Assembly: GCA_033856025.1 (NCBI GenBank)
Contig: JAWVFQ010000015.1
Location: 1-64,000 of the forward strand
Source of the DNA: AC-38 sp033856025
Lineage (GTDB): Bacteria > Actinomycetota > Thermoleophilia > Solirubrobacterales > Solirubrobacteraceae
Direction: 5' to 3'
DNA length: 64,000 nt
Below, in pieces: positions 17,871 to 26,874 of this stretch. The notes below the pieces were generated by a model. The model made no database searches, was not told where the DNA came from, and saw only the letters and a list, made by a program, of their open reading frames with translations. Numbering within the stretch: the stretch's first letter is position 1; every line of letters begins with the position of its first letter. The position numbers and the translations under genes were made by a program.

Positions 17871-19391
17871 CTAGGCCGGCGTGATCGGGTTGCGCTTGGC
17901 CGGCCAGTCGCGGCGCTTGCCCGCGTAGATCGCGAACCGCCGCACCAGCTCGTCGCGCAGGTCCTCGGGCTGGACGACCGCGTCCACCACGAGCTCGGAC
18001 GCCAGGTGCAGGATGTCGATGTCCTCGGCGTACTCGCGGCGCAGCTCCTCCACCTTGGCGGCGCGCTCGTCGGGGTCCTCGATGCCCTGGAGCTGGTTGT
18101 AGAAGACCGCGTTGATCGCGGCCTGCGGCCCCATCACGGCGATGGACGCCGTGGGCAGCGCCAGGCAGCAGTCGGGCTCGTAGGCCGGCCCGGCCATCGC
18201 GTAGAGGCCGGCGCCGTAGGCCTTGCGCACCACGACGGAGATCTTGGGGACGGTGGCCTCCGACACCGCGCTGATCATCTTCGCGCCGTGGCGGATGATG
18301 CCCTCGCGCTCCACGGCCGTCCCGATCATGAACCCCGGGACGTCGGCCAAGAAGAGCAGCGGGATGCCGAACGCGTTGCACGTCTGGATGAACCGCGCCG
18401 CCTTGTCGGCGGAGTCCACGAACAGCACGCCGCCCTTGAACTTCGGCTGGTTGGCCACGATCCCGATCGGGCGCCCGTTCAGGCGCCCGTAGCCCACGAT
18501 CAGCTCCTTGGCCCAGCGCGCGTGGACCTCGAAGAACGTGTCGGCGTCCAGCAGCGAGTCGAGCAGGACCCGCATGTCGAAGGGCTTGTTCTCGTCGGCC
18601 GGGACGATCTCGCGGATCGGCGTGTCCGACGCCGGATCCACCGGCTTGGCGAAGGGCGCCGCCCACTCCCAGTGCGAGGGGAAGAAGGCGAGGTAGCGCC
18701 GCGCCGCGTCGATGCCCTCCTCGTCGGACTTCGCCAGGACGTGGCCGACGCCGGACACCCCGGTGTGCATCTTGGCCCCGCCCATCTCCTCCAGCGAGAC
18801 CTTCTCGCCGATCACCATCTCGGCCATCCGCGGGGAGCCCAGGTACATCGAGGCGTTGCCCTCGCGCATGATCACGATGTCGCAGAAGGCGGGGATGTAG
18901 GCGCCCCCGGCCGCGCTGGGCCCGAAGAGCACGCACACCTGCGGGACGACGCCGGACATCCTCACCTGGTTGAAGAAGATCCGCCCGGCGCCCCGGCGGC
19001 CCGGGAACATCTTCACCTGCTCGGTGATCCGTGCGCCCGCCGAGTCGACGAGGTAGACCATCGGGATCCGCTCGCGCATCGCGAGCTCCTGGACGCGGAT
19101 GATCTTCTCCACCGTCTTGGGCCCCCACGAGCCGGCCTTGACGGTGGGGTCGTTGGCCATCAGTGCGATCGGCCGGCCATCGAGCTGACCCATCCCGGTC
19201 ACCACGCCGTCGGCGCCCAGCCCGTCCTGCTCCCAGTTGGCCAGCAGGCCCTCCTCGAGGAACGACCCGGCGTCCAGCAGCCGCTCCACGCGATCGCGGA
19301 CGGGGAGCTTGCCCTGCTCGCGGGACTTCTCGTGATGGCGCTGCGGCCCGCCCCCCAGCGCGCGGTCCAGCGCCTGCGCGATGTCGCTCAT
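17871..19391 (-). CDS. Acyl-CoA carboxylase, carboxyltransferase (beta) subunit
   Basis: A 506-residue carboxyltransferase that moves CO2 from biotin to an acyl-CoA. The N-terminal half has an oxyanion site with VDSAGARI and GPSAAGGAY; the C-terminal half has FLADVPGFMIG and RKAYGAGLYAM. The length and the sequence NWEQDGLGADGVVTG resemble methylcrotonyl- or propionyl-CoA carboxylase beta subunits. The biotin-carrying alpha subunit is not in the window. With HMG-CoA lyase and acetoacetate-CoA ligase nearby, methylcrotonyl-CoA (leucine breakdown) is a plausible substrate but not proved. ATG at 19391 is preceded by TAGACT ten bases upstream. Confidence 0.9.
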   Translation of the reverse strand: MSDIAQALDRALGGGPQRHHEKSREQGKLPVRDRVERLLDAGSFLEEGLLANWEQDGLGADGVVTGMGQLDGRPIALMANDPTVKAGSWGPKTVEKIIRVQELAMRERIPMVYLVDSAGARITEQVKMFPGRRGAGRIFFNQVRMSGVVPQVCVLFGPSAAGGAYIPAFCDIVIMREGNASMYLGSPRMAEMVIGEKVSLEEMGGAKMHTGVSGVGHVLAKSDEEGIDAARRYLAFFPSHWEWAAPFAKPVDPASDTPIREIVPADENKPFDMRVLLDSLLDADTFFEVHARWAKELIVGYGRLNGRPIGIVANQPKFKGGVLFVDSADKAARFIQTCNAFGIPLLFLADVPGFMIGTAVEREGIIRHGAKMISAVSEATVPKISVVVRKAYGAGLYAMAGPAYEPDCCLALPTASIAVMGPQAAINAVFYNQLQGIEDPDERAAKVEELRREYAEDIDILHLASELVVDAVVQPEDLRDELVRRFAIYAGKRRDWPAKRNPITPA

Positions 19392-19459
19392 GCGGCGCCG
19401 GAGTCTAGACCGCGCCTTGTTGCTTGCATCCGGCACATCGGTTCTCGATAATCCGGAGC
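19392..19459. promoter_or_regulatory. Divergent promoter region; rightward promoter has clear -35 and -10
   Basis: Rightward: TTGCAT (19424-19429), 17-base spacer, GATAAT (19447-19452), then seven bases to the GTG at 19460, so the transcript should begin at the start codon. Leftward: TAGACT at 19402-19407, ten bases before the carboxylase ATG. Confidence 0.7.
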
Positions 19460-21304
19460 GTGGACGGGAGGGGGCGCTTCATCACCATCCTCAGGACGGC
19501 CACGCTGGGCGCGCTGGCCTTCGTCGTGGCGGCGGGCCCGGCCAGCGCGAACGACTACTGCGTCGTCCGGGTGGGATGCGCCGCGGACGCCACGTTCGAC
19601 ACGCCGCAGGCGGCCGCGGACGCCGCGGCCGGTCACGCCGGAGCGGACCGCGTGCTAATCGGGGCCGGAACCTTCGGCGGGTTGAGCTACGCCCCCGGGG
19701 ACGGCGCGACGAACCCCGTCGAGATCCGGGGCGCAGGGCGCTCGCAGACCACCCTCCAATCGGGGAGCGTCCCGGTGTACCTCGGCGGAACCGGCTCCAA
19801 GGTCGCCGACATCACCATCGACGGGCCGGAGTTCTACGCCTTGGATTCGGGCGGCCCCTCACAAATCGCGGAGGACGTGACGATCCGCAGCGTGAACATC
19901 GGGATCGTGCCCGAGCCGGGGAGCGGACTGACGCTGCGGCGATCCAGTGTCTCGGCCGCCGGCTACGGCTATTACGCGGGCGGGCGAACCGTGCCCCTGA
20001 CCGTGGAGGACAGCACCTTCACCGGTTCGGCCGGCGCCGCCATCCAGAGCGACGGCCCGACGCACCTGACCCGGATCCGCATCGATGCGCAGAACTACGG
20101 CTACTCGCAGATCCTGCACAGCCAGGACTCGTCGATCGTCGACAGCCTCGTCACCGTGCACACCGGGGCCGCGGGGATCACGGCCTCGGCGCCGAACGGG
20201 ACCGGCGGGGTCCTGACCGCTCGCAACGTGACGGTCGTGGGCACCCCGGGGGGGTACGGGGTTCTGGTCGGCGACCCCGGTGGCGCGGCCCCGCAGCTCG
20301 AGCTCTCCAACTCGATCGTCGTCGACGGCGCGATCCGAGCCGCCGGCGCGGGCGCCTACCTGCACGCCGACCACTCGAACTACCCGAGCGGCGACGCCAC
20401 GGACGGCGGCGCGTTCGTGCAGAGCGCGCGCGTGACCGGGCCACCGGGCGTCGCCTCGGCGGCCAACCCGCATCTGCGCGGCGACTCGGCGCTGATCGAC
20501 GGGGGGGCGGACGTGGCCCTGCCGCCGGGGGCGACGGACCTCGACGGCAACCCGCGCACCGCGGACGGCCGCGGCGACGGCGGCGCGCAGATCGACCTCG
20601 GGGCCTTCGAGTACCAGCGCGGGACTCCCGTGGCGAGCGCCACGGCGCCGGCGACCGCGGTGATGGGCCAACCGGTGCCCTACGACGCCTCCGCCTCGCA
20701 CGACCCCGACCCCGGCGACTCGCTGGTGTTCACGTGGACGTTCGACGACGGCGGTACGGCGAGCGGGCCGACCCCCACGCACACGTGGACGACCCTGGGG
20801 CGGCACACCGCTACCGTCACGGTCACGGATCCCGCCGGACTGCGGGCCGCCACGACGGTGGACGTGACCGCCGTCCCGCCACCGGACACCGTGGCCCCGG
20901 CCTTCGCCTCGGCGTCGATCACGCCGGCCTTCAGGGTCGGCTCCGGGGCGACCTCGCTGACCGGCCAGGCGGCACGGACGCCGGTCGGCGCGACGATCCG
21001 CTACCGGCTGTCGGAGGCGGCGACGGTCCGGCTGGCGTTCAGCCGCGTCCGACGGGGCGTGCGCCGAGGCGGGCGCTGCGTTGCGCCGCCGCGGCATCCC
21101 GCCCGCATGCGCCGCTGCACCCGCTACGTGGCGGAGGGCACCCTGACGCGCACCAGCCACGCCGGCGCCAACCGCGTGCGCTTCACCGGACGCATCGGGC
21201 GCCGCGGCCTGGCCGTCGGACGGCACCGCCTGCACCTGCGGGCCACCGACAGGGCCGGGAACCGGTCGCGCCTGCGCACGCTCTTCTTCCGCGTGCGGGC
21301 TTGA
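19460..21304 (+). CDS. Secreted parallel beta-helix protein with PKD domain and Cys-containing C-terminal module (paralogue)
   Basis: A 614-residue exported paralogue of the protein at 12606-14504. A signal peptide ends near residue 30 (AAGPASA). A beta-helix spans about 31-390, closing with DLDGNPRTADGRGDGG and AFEYQR exactly as in the paralogue. A PKD domain (about 393-475) contains YDASASHDPDPGDS and TWTFDDGG. The C-terminal module (about 483-614) again has GRCVAP, CTRYVAEGTL, GANRVRFTGRIG and GRHRLHLRATD. The GTG at 19460 is chosen because a consensus promoter places the transcript start there. It probably forms a surface or matrix protein; function unknown. Confidence 0.82.
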   Translation: MDGRGRFITILRTATLGALAFVVAAGPASANDYCVVRVGCAADATFDTPQAAADAAAGHAGADRVLIGAGTFGGLSYAPGDGATNPVEIRGAGRSQTTLQSGSVPVYLGGTGSKVADITIDGPEFYALDSGGPSQIAEDVTIRSVNIGIVPEPGSGLTLRRSSVSAAGYGYYAGGRTVPLTVEDSTFTGSAGAAIQSDGPTHLTRIRIDAQNYGYSQILHSQDSSIVDSLVTVHTGAAGITASAPNGTGGVLTARNVTVVGTPGGYGVLVGDPGGAAPQLELSNSIVVDGAIRAAGAGAYLHADHSNYPSGDATDGGAFVQSARVTGPPGVASAANPHLRGDSALIDGGADVALPPGATDLDGNPRTADGRGDGGAQIDLGAFEYQRGTPVASATAPATAVMGQPVPYDASASHDPDPGDSLVFTWTFDDGGTASGPTPTHTWTTLGRHTATVTVTDPAGLRAATTVDVTAVPPPDTVAPAFASASITPAFRVGSGATSLTGQAARTPVGATIRYRLSEAATVRLAFSRVRRGVRRGGRCVAPPRHPARMRRCTRYVAEGTLTRTSHAGANRVRFTGRIGRRGLAVGRHRLHLRATDRAGNRSRLRTLFFRVRA

Positions 21305-21338
21305 CTGGCCCCCGCGCCTGCACAATGATCGGCGCCTC

Positions 21339-22076
21339 GTGATGCGAGCGATGCGGAAGATGCTGGTCGGGGCGGCGCTGGCCGGCGCGGCCCTGGCGAC
21401 CCTCCCCGCGACGGCGCCGGCGTCCACCGTGAGCGTTCCGACCGGCTCGACGCGCCTGGAGTACGTGGCCGACCCGGGCGAGGTCAACGACCTCAGCGTC
21501 CTCGTCGCCGTCAACTTCCAGAACGAGGCGTTCATCGACGACTCCGAGGCGGTCAACCCCGGCGACGGCTGCCGGCGCGGGAGCGACGCGACCCAGGCCA
21601 TCTGCGAGATCGGCACGGAGACGCTGTCCTTCGTGCGCATCGACCTGGGCGACGGGGACGACCACCTGATCTACCGGGTCTCGCAGGCGGCGACGAACCC
21701 CCTCGGGGACCTGGTGCTCGACGGCCCGGGCGACGACCGCGTCCAGCTGGACTCCTACACCGGCCGGGCCGCCAACGGGCCGGGGAACGACACCTTCGTC
21801 TGCGTCAGTGCGTGCAGCGTCCTCACCGGCAGCGTCTCCGGCGCCGGCAACGTGAGCGGCGGTGGCAACGACCGGCTCCTCGGCGGCCCGGCGGCCGACC
21901 GCCTGATGGGCGGGAGCGGGCGCGACACCATCTTCGGCGGGCGCGGGAACGACCGCCTGTACGGCGGCGCGGCGAACGACCGCCTCTACGGGCAGGCCGG
22001 CAACGACTGGCTGTTCGGCGGGCCGGGGGCGGACGTGCTGTCCGGCGGGTCCGGCACCAACCACCTGTTCCCGTAG
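21339..22076 (+). CDS. Short secreted RTX (calcium-binding repeat) protein
   Basis: A 245-residue exported protein. A signal peptide ends near residue 29 (ATAPAS). Residues about 30-160 are beta-rich with acidic patches (IDLGDGDDHLIY, DGPGDDRVQ). The last 80 residues contain hemolysin-type nonapeptides in series: GGNDRLLGGP, GSGRDTIFGG, RGNDRLYGG, AGNDWLFGG, GADVLSGGSG. These form a calcium-binding parallel beta-roll. It lies 34 bases after the beta-helix gene and may be co-transcribed. GTG 21339 and the following ATG codon are both possible starts. Confidence 0.85.
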   Translation: MMRAMRKMLVGAALAGAALATLPATAPASTVSVPTGSTRLEYVADPGEVNDLSVLVAVNFQNEAFIDDSEAVNPGDGCRRGSDATQAICEIGTETLSFVRIDLGDGDDHLIYRVSQAATNPLGDLVLDGPGDDRVQLDSYTGRAANGPGNDTFVCVSACSVLTGSVSGAGNVSGGGNDRLLGGPAADRLMGGSGRDTIFGGRGNDRLYGGAANDRLYGQAGNDWLFGGPGADVLSGGSGTNHLFP

Positions 22077-22079
22077 GCG

Positions 22080-22970
22080 CTAGCGCGCGAGGCCGGGGTT
22101 CTCGACCGGGGCGTCGCCCGAGTAGTCGTAGAAGCCCATCCCGCTCTTGCGCCCGTACCAGCCGGCGGCCAGCATCTTGCGCAGGATCGGGGGACGCGCG
22201 AAGCGCTTCTCGCGGAACTCGTCGAACATCACGTCGCAGATGGAGCCGAGAGTGTCCAGGCCGACGAAGTCGCTCAGCGTCAGCGGCCCCATCGGGTGCC
22301 CGGCGCCCGCCTTCATCGCCTCGTCGATCTCCGTGATGGTGCCGATCCCCTCCTCGTAGCCGCGCATCCCGTCGAGCAGGTACGGGACGAGCAGGCGGTT
22401 GACGATGAAGCCGGCGTTGTCGCGCGTCTGCACGCCGATCTTGCCCAGCGACCGGGAGAACTCGACGCCGGTGGAGAACGCGTCGTCGGAGGTCGTGACC
22501 CCGCGGATCACCTCGACGAGCTTCATCACCTGCGCGGGGTTGAAGAAGTGCAGCCCCAGGAATCGCTCGGGGCGGCTCGTGGCCGCGGCCTGGGCGATGA
22601 CCGGGAGCGACGAGGTGTTGGTGGCGAACAGGGCGTCGTCCTTGACGATGCCATCCACCTCGCGCCACATCTCCAGCTTGGCGTCGAGGTCCTCGGTGAT
22701 CGCCTCGATCACCAGGTCGCAGTCGGCCAGGTCGGAGTAGTCGGTCGTCCCCTGGATGCGCCCGCGCACCGCGTCGGCGTCGGCCTGCTCGGCCTTGCCC
22801 TTCTCCACGGCGCGCGCGAGCTGCTTCTCGATCTTCCCCAGGCCCCGCTCCAGCGTGGCCTGGTCGACCTCGCGCACGACGACGTCGTAGCCCGCCTGGG
22901 CCGCGACCTGCGCGATCCCGTGGCCCATGAGCCCGCAGCCGACGACACCGACTCGCTTTATCTCCGCCAT
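22080..22970 (-). CDS. hbd: 3-hydroxybutyryl-CoA dehydrogenase
   Basis: A 296-residue NAD-dependent 3-hydroxyacyl-CoA dehydrogenase that interconverts 3-hydroxybutyryl-CoA and acetoacetyl-CoA. The Rossmann motif is VGVVGCGLMGHGIAQ. The catalytic His lies in GLHFFNPAQVMKLVEV and the partner Asn in AGFIVNRLLVPYL. The C-terminal helical domain has GAGHPMGPLTLSDFVGLD. The length is the single-domain size typical of Hbd/FadB2. ATG at 22970; TAGTCT lies nine bases upstream. It shares a 30-base divergent promoter with the amine oxidase. Confidence 0.94.
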   Translation of the reverse strand: MAEIKRVGVVGCGLMGHGIAQVAAQAGYDVVVREVDQATLERGLGKIEKQLARAVEKGKAEQADADAVRGRIQGTTDYSDLADCDLVIEAITEDLDAKLEMWREVDGIVKDDALFATNTSSLPVIAQAAATSRPERFLGLHFFNPAQVMKLVEVIRGVTTSDDAFSTGVEFSRSLGKIGVQTRDNAGFIVNRLLVPYLLDGMRGYEEGIGTITEIDEAMKAGAGHPMGPLTLSDFVGLDTLGSICDVMFDEFREKRFARPPILRKMLAAGWYGRKSGMGFYDYSGDAPVENPGLAR

Positions 22971-23000
22971 GCGGCGGGCAGACTAGTAGCTTTGACCGCG
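22971..23000. promoter_or_regulatory. 30-bp divergent promoter (hbd / amine oxidase)
   Basis: TAGTCT on the minus strand (22980-22985) lies nine bases before the hbd ATG. TAGCTT on the plus strand (22987-22992) lies eight bases before the amine oxidase ATG. Any -35 contact for each gene would fall inside the other gene's first codons. No consensus -35 was found. Confidence 0.55.
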
Positions 23001-24479
23001 ATGCTGACCCGTCGGCGTCTCATCGGGAGCGCGGCCGCCGGGGCCGCGGGCGCGGCACTGCCCGCGGGCGCCGAGGCGGCCACGCGCCGCAAGGGCGCGC
23101 GCGTACCCAGGGCCGATGTGGTGGTGGTGGGTGGCGGACTGGCCGGGCTGACCGCCGCGCGGGCCATCCGCAAGGCGGGGAAGTCGGTCCTGGTGGTCGA
23201 GGCGCGCCACCGCGTGGGCGGGCGCGTGGTCAACCACAACCTCGGCAACGGGGTGGTGGCCGAGCTGGGCGCCGAGTACGTCGGGCCGACCCAGGACCGG
23301 ATCCTCGCGCTGGCCAAGGAGCTGGGGGTCCAGGTGTTCCCCACCTACGACACCGGCGACAACGTCTACTTCTTCGACGGGTCACGGTCGACGTGGAACG
23401 ACACCGGGCCGTCGGGCACGGCCCCGCTCGACCCGGTGATCGCGACGGACCTGGCCAGCGTCGTCACGCGGCTGAACGACATGTCGACGCAGGTCCCGGT
23501 CGACGCGCCGTGGAAGGCGCCGAGCGCGGCGGACTGGGACCAGCAGACGCTCGAGACGTGGCTGCGCGCCAACACGGCGACGGAGAAGTTCCGCCGGCTG
23601 GCCACCGTGGCGACACGCGCGATCTTCGGCGCCGAGACGCGCGACATCTCCCTGCTCTACACCCTGTTCTACATCGCCTCCTCGGGCAACGAGCAGAACC
23701 CGGGGACGTTCGATCGCAACTTCTCCACGCGCAACGGCGCGCAGGAGTCGCGGTTCGTCGGCGGCTCCGGGCGCATCCCGCTGCGGATGGCCAAGGACCT
23801 AGGCCGGCGCGTGCACCTGGGCCGGCCCGTCCGCCGCATCACCCAGGACCGCAACGGCGTCCGGGTGTACGCCGACGGCGCCACCTTCGCGGGTCGCCGC
23901 GCGATCGTCGCGCTCGCCCCCGCGCTGGCCGCGCGCATCGCCTTCTCCCCCGACCTGCCCTACCTGCGCGACGGGCTGACCCAGCGCGCGCCGATGGGCG
24001 CGCTGATCAAGTGCGAGTTCATCTACGACCGCCCGTTCTGGCGCGACGACGGGCTCACCGGCTTCGCCATCACCGACAAGGGGCCGTGCAACGTCATCTT
24101 CGACAACTCCCCGCCCGGCGGCACGCCCGGGCTCATCTTCGGCTTCGCCGGCGGCGACCAGGCCCGTGACTGGGGCGAGCGCGGCATGGCGGAGCGCCGG
24201 GCCGGGACCCTCCAGAACCTCGTCGACTGCTTCGGCTCCAAGGCGACGAGCCCGAAGGGCTACTTCGAGGCCCACTGGCCGCACGAGACGTGGACGCGCG
24301 GCTGCCCCGTCGGCGTGCTCGGCCCGGGCACGCTCAGCGAGTACGGCCCGGCGCTGCGGGCGCCGGTGGGCCGCCTGCACTGGGCGGGCACCGAGACGGC
24401 CGACTACTGGTCCGGCTACATGGACGGCGCCGTGCGCTCGGGCGAGCGCGCGGCCCGCGAGGCACTGGCCGGGCTGTAG
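23001..24479 (+). CDS. Tat-exported flavin monoamine oxidase family protein
   Basis: A 492-residue FAD amine oxidase. The N-terminus MLTRRRLIGSAAAG followed by an Ala-rich stretch is a twin-arginine signal, so the folded flavoprotein is probably exported. The FAD-binding motif is VVVVGGGLAGLTAARA, followed by VVEARHRVGGRV. The C-terminal flavin motif is LHWAGTETADYWSGYMDGA. The family oxidises primary or secondary amines to aldehydes or imines, producing hydrogen peroxide; the substrate is not readable. The ATG at 23001 is eight bases after TAGCTT. Confidence 0.88.
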   Translation: MLTRRRLIGSAAAGAAGAALPAGAEAATRRKGARVPRADVVVVGGGLAGLTAARAIRKAGKSVLVVEARHRVGGRVVNHNLGNGVVAELGAEYVGPTQDRILALAKELGVQVFPTYDTGDNVYFFDGSRSTWNDTGPSGTAPLDPVIATDLASVVTRLNDMSTQVPVDAPWKAPSAADWDQQTLETWLRANTATEKFRRLATVATRAIFGAETRDISLLYTLFYIASSGNEQNPGTFDRNFSTRNGAQESRFVGGSGRIPLRMAKDLGRRVHLGRPVRRITQDRNGVRVYADGATFAGRRAIVALAPALAARIAFSPDLPYLRDGLTQRAPMGALIKCEFIYDRPFWRDDGLTGFAITDKGPCNVIFDNSPPGGTPGLIFGFAGGDQARDWGERGMAERRAGTLQNLVDCFGSKATSPKGYFEAHWPHETWTRGCPVGVLGPGTLSEYGPALRAPVGRLHWAGTETADYWSGYMDGAVRSGERAAREALAGL

Positions 24480-24489
24480 CCTGCACGCC

Positions 24490-25269
24490 ATGGCGCTGGT
24501 GGAAGCGCGGGACCGGGACGGGGCGCGGCACGTCGTGCTCAACCGCCCGGAGAAGCGCAACGCGATGAACGGGGAGCTGGTCCAGGCCTTGGGCGTGGCG
24601 CTCAAGGCCGCGGCCAACGACCCCGACGTGCGCTGCGTCGTCATCCGCGGCGAGGGACCGATGTTCTCGTCGGGGATGGACTTCTCCGACCTCGTCGGCT
24701 TGTCGGAGGCGCCGGAGAACCTCCGCGCCTTCCGCAACGAGATCCTCGCCATCTGGAACCTGGCCGAGGAGATGGCCAAGCCGACCGTCTGCTCCATCCA
24801 CGGCGGCGCGATCGGCGGCGCCCTGGAGCTGGCGCTGGCCTGCGACCTGCGCGTGGCCACGGCGGACTCCCTGCTGGGGCTGCCCGAGACGCGCGTGGGC
24901 CTGATCCCCGACGTCGGCGGCTCGTCGCGCCTGCCCGCGGTGGTCGGCCTGGGCCGGGCCAAGGAGATGATCATGACCTCCAAGCTGGTGAGCGGGGAGG
25001 AGGCCGAGCGCATCGGCCTGGTCAACCGCGTCGCCGCGCCCGAGGAGCTCGAGACCGTCACGCAGCAGCTCGTCGACGAGCTGCTGGCCTGCGCGCCGCT
25101 GGCCGTGGGCCACGCCAAGCGCGTCATGGACGCGGCGGCCAAGCCCGCGCTGGCCGGGACGCTGGAGCAGGAGGTCACCGTCCAGGAGCTGTGCGCGCGC
25201 AGCGGCGACTACGCCGAGGGCGCCCGCGCGCTGAGCGAGAAGCGTCAGCCCGAGTTCACCGGGAGGTAG
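24490..25269 (+). CDS. Enoyl-CoA hydratase/isomerase family protein
   Basis: A 259-residue crotonase-fold enzyme, expected to hydrate 2-enoyl-CoA. The oxyanion-hole and CoA motifs are intact: FSSGMDFSDL and HGGAIGGALELALACD. Both catalytic glutamates of the hydratase type are present, in GALELAL and LPETRVGLIPD. The usual family length is matched. The start ATG at 24490 lies ten bases after the amine oxidase stop; TAGCCT overlapping that stop codon may act as a -10, seven bases from the ATG. Confidence 0.9.
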   Translation: MALVEARDRDGARHVVLNRPEKRNAMNGELVQALGVALKAAANDPDVRCVVIRGEGPMFSSGMDFSDLVGLSEAPENLRAFRNEILAIWNLAEEMAKPTVCSIHGGAIGGALELALACDLRVATADSLLGLPETRVGLIPDVGGSSRLPAVVGLGRAKEMIMTSKLVSGEEAERIGLVNRVAAPEELETVTQQLVDELLACAPLAVGHAKRVMDAAAKPALAGTLEQEVTVQELCARSGDYAEGARALSEKRQPEFTGR

Positions 25270-25271
25270 GC

Positions 25272-25931
25272 ATGAGCCGGCGCGGGGCATGTGTCGCGAG
25301 CCTCACCCTGGCCGCGCTGGTGGCCATGCCGGTCGCCGCGCCGGCGGCCAGGCACCGCGGGCGCTGCGCGATGCCGGGCCGCACGGTCCTGCGCACGTCG
25401 CTGATCCGCGTGGTGCGCGTGGAGGACACCGCCGGCGAGAGCGTCACGATGAGCGGCTGCGCGTTCGCCACGAACCGCGTCTTCGAGCTGGCCAGCGGCG
25501 TCCAGGCCGACACGACGGACACCTCCCTCGGCCTCGACCGCCACTCCGGGACCTGGGTGGGCGTGTCCACGAGCACGCAGAACCAGTACGGCTTCTCCGG
25601 CGCCACGCGGGTGACCAACGTGCGCAACGGGCGCGGGTACACCCTGACCTCCTACACGGTCGGGCTGGGCGAGCCGGGCCCGGGCACGTCGCTGGTCAAG
25701 TACGGGATCAACGACCGCGGCCAGGCGGCCGCGGCGTTCCAGGACAACTCGACCGCCCCCAACCAGCCGCCGCGTGCGGCGGCGACCCGGATCGTGGCCG
25801 TGAGCTCGAACGGCACGCAGCGGCTCGTCGACTTCGGCGCGCCCGCGGACCTGCCGGCCAGCTCGCTCCAGCTGGACCGCAAGCTGTTCATCTGGACCCA
25901 CTCGGGCCAGCTGCGCTACGCCTGGCTCTGA
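25272..25931 (+). CDS. Secreted protein of unknown function
   Basis: A 219-residue protein with signal peptide through about residue 26 (PVAAPAA). The mature part begins with a basic Cys-containing patch (RHRGRCAMPGR). It then has beta-rich sequence including TMSGCAFATNRVFEL and a SLVKYGINDRGQAAAAFQD stretch that resembles a propeller blade. Two cysteines, at about residues 32 and 57, could form a disulfide. A strong ribosome site GGGAGG overlaps the end of the preceding hydratase gene, two bases upstream, so the two are probably co-transcribed. No family recognised. Confidence 0.7.
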   Translation: MSRRGACVASLTLAALVAMPVAAPAARHRGRCAMPGRTVLRTSLIRVVRVEDTAGESVTMSGCAFATNRVFELASGVQADTTDTSLGLDRHSGTWVGVSTSTQNQYGFSGATRVTNVRNGRGYTLTSYTVGLGEPGPGTSLVKYGINDRGQAAAAFQDNSTAPNQPPRAAATRIVAVSSNGTQRLVDFGAPADLPASSLQLDRKLFIWTHSGQLRYAWL

Positions 25932-25953
25932 GCGGCGCCGCGTTCGCCGGCCG

Positions 25954-26874
25954 TCAGGCCCGGTGCCAGTCGACCGGGCCGGCGGTGAGGACGTGGGACC
26001 CCAGCGGGCGCCCCAGGACCTCCTGGGCCTCCCGCGCCGCCGCGAGCAGCGCGTCCAGCGAGACGCCCGTCCCCACGCCCATCTCGTGCAGCATCGACAC
26101 CAGGTCCTCGGTGGCGATGTTTCCGGTGGCGCCGGCCGGGACGGGGCAGCCGCCCAGCTCGCCGAACGACGACTCGAACGAGGACACCCCCGCCTCCAGC
26201 GCGGCCAGCACGTTGGCCAGCCCGGAGCCGCGCGTGTTGTGGAAGTGCGCGGTCAGCTCCACGCCGGGCAGCGCCTGGAAGGCGGCGGCGAAGAACTCCC
26301 GCACCTGGCGCGGGTTCGCCATCCCGGTCGTGTCTCCGAAGCCGATCTCCTCCGCCCCCGCCTCCACGAGCGCCGACGCGATCCGCAGCACCCGCTCCAC
26401 CGGCACGTCGCCCTCGTAGGGACAGCCGAACGAGGTGGAGATCACGCCCTCGCGGCGCAGCCCCTCGCCCCCGGCCCGGCCCAGCACCGCGCGCAGCCCC
26501 TCCAGGGACTCGGCGATCGACCGGTTCACGTTGCGGTGGTTGTGCGTCTCCGACGCGGACAGGAACACGTTGACCTCGTGGAAGCGCTCCCGCTGCTCCA
26601 GCGCCCGCTCCAGCCCCCGCTCGTTGGGGATGAGCACCGACAGCGACACCTCGTCCGGCACCGAGATCGCCGCCAGCACCTGGGCCCCGTCGGCCAGCTG
26701 CGGGATCACGTCGGGGCGCACGAACGACGTCACCTCCAGGCGCCGCAGGCCCGTCCGGCCGAGGCGGTCGATCAGCCGCACCTTGTCGGCGGTCGGGATC
26801 ACCTCGGGCTCGTTCTGGAACCCGTCGCGAGGCCCGACCTCGCGGATGCGCACCGTCTCGGGCAGATCGCTCAT
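25954..26874 (-). CDS. mvaB: Hydroxymethylglutaryl-CoA lyase
   Basis: A 306-residue TIM-barrel lyase that cleaves HMG-CoA to acetyl-CoA and acetoacetate, the last step of leucine breakdown. It begins with VRIREVGPRDGFQNE, holding the catalytic Arg and the metal Asp. It keeps the family signature near residue 220, GGCPVPAGATGN, with the catalytic Cys, and the metal His pair in AHFHNTRG. The ATG at 26874 is eight bases after TATGCT. The upstream in-frame ATG at 26901 is rejected because it would run through the divergent promoter. Confidence 0.92.
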   Translation of the reverse strand: MSDLPETVRIREVGPRDGFQNEPEVIPTADKVRLIDRLGRTGLRRLEVTSFVRPDVIPQLADGAQVLAAISVPDEVSLSVLIPNERGLERALEQRERFHEVNVFLSASETHNHRNVNRSIAESLEGLRAVLGRAGGEGLRREGVISTSFGCPYEGDVPVERVLRIASALVEAGAEEIGFGDTTGMANPRQVREFFAAAFQALPGVELTAHFHNTRGSGLANVLAALEAGVSSFESSFGELGGCPVPAGATGNIATEDLVSMLHEMGVGTGVSLDALLAAAREAQEVLGRPLGSHVLTAGPVDWHRA

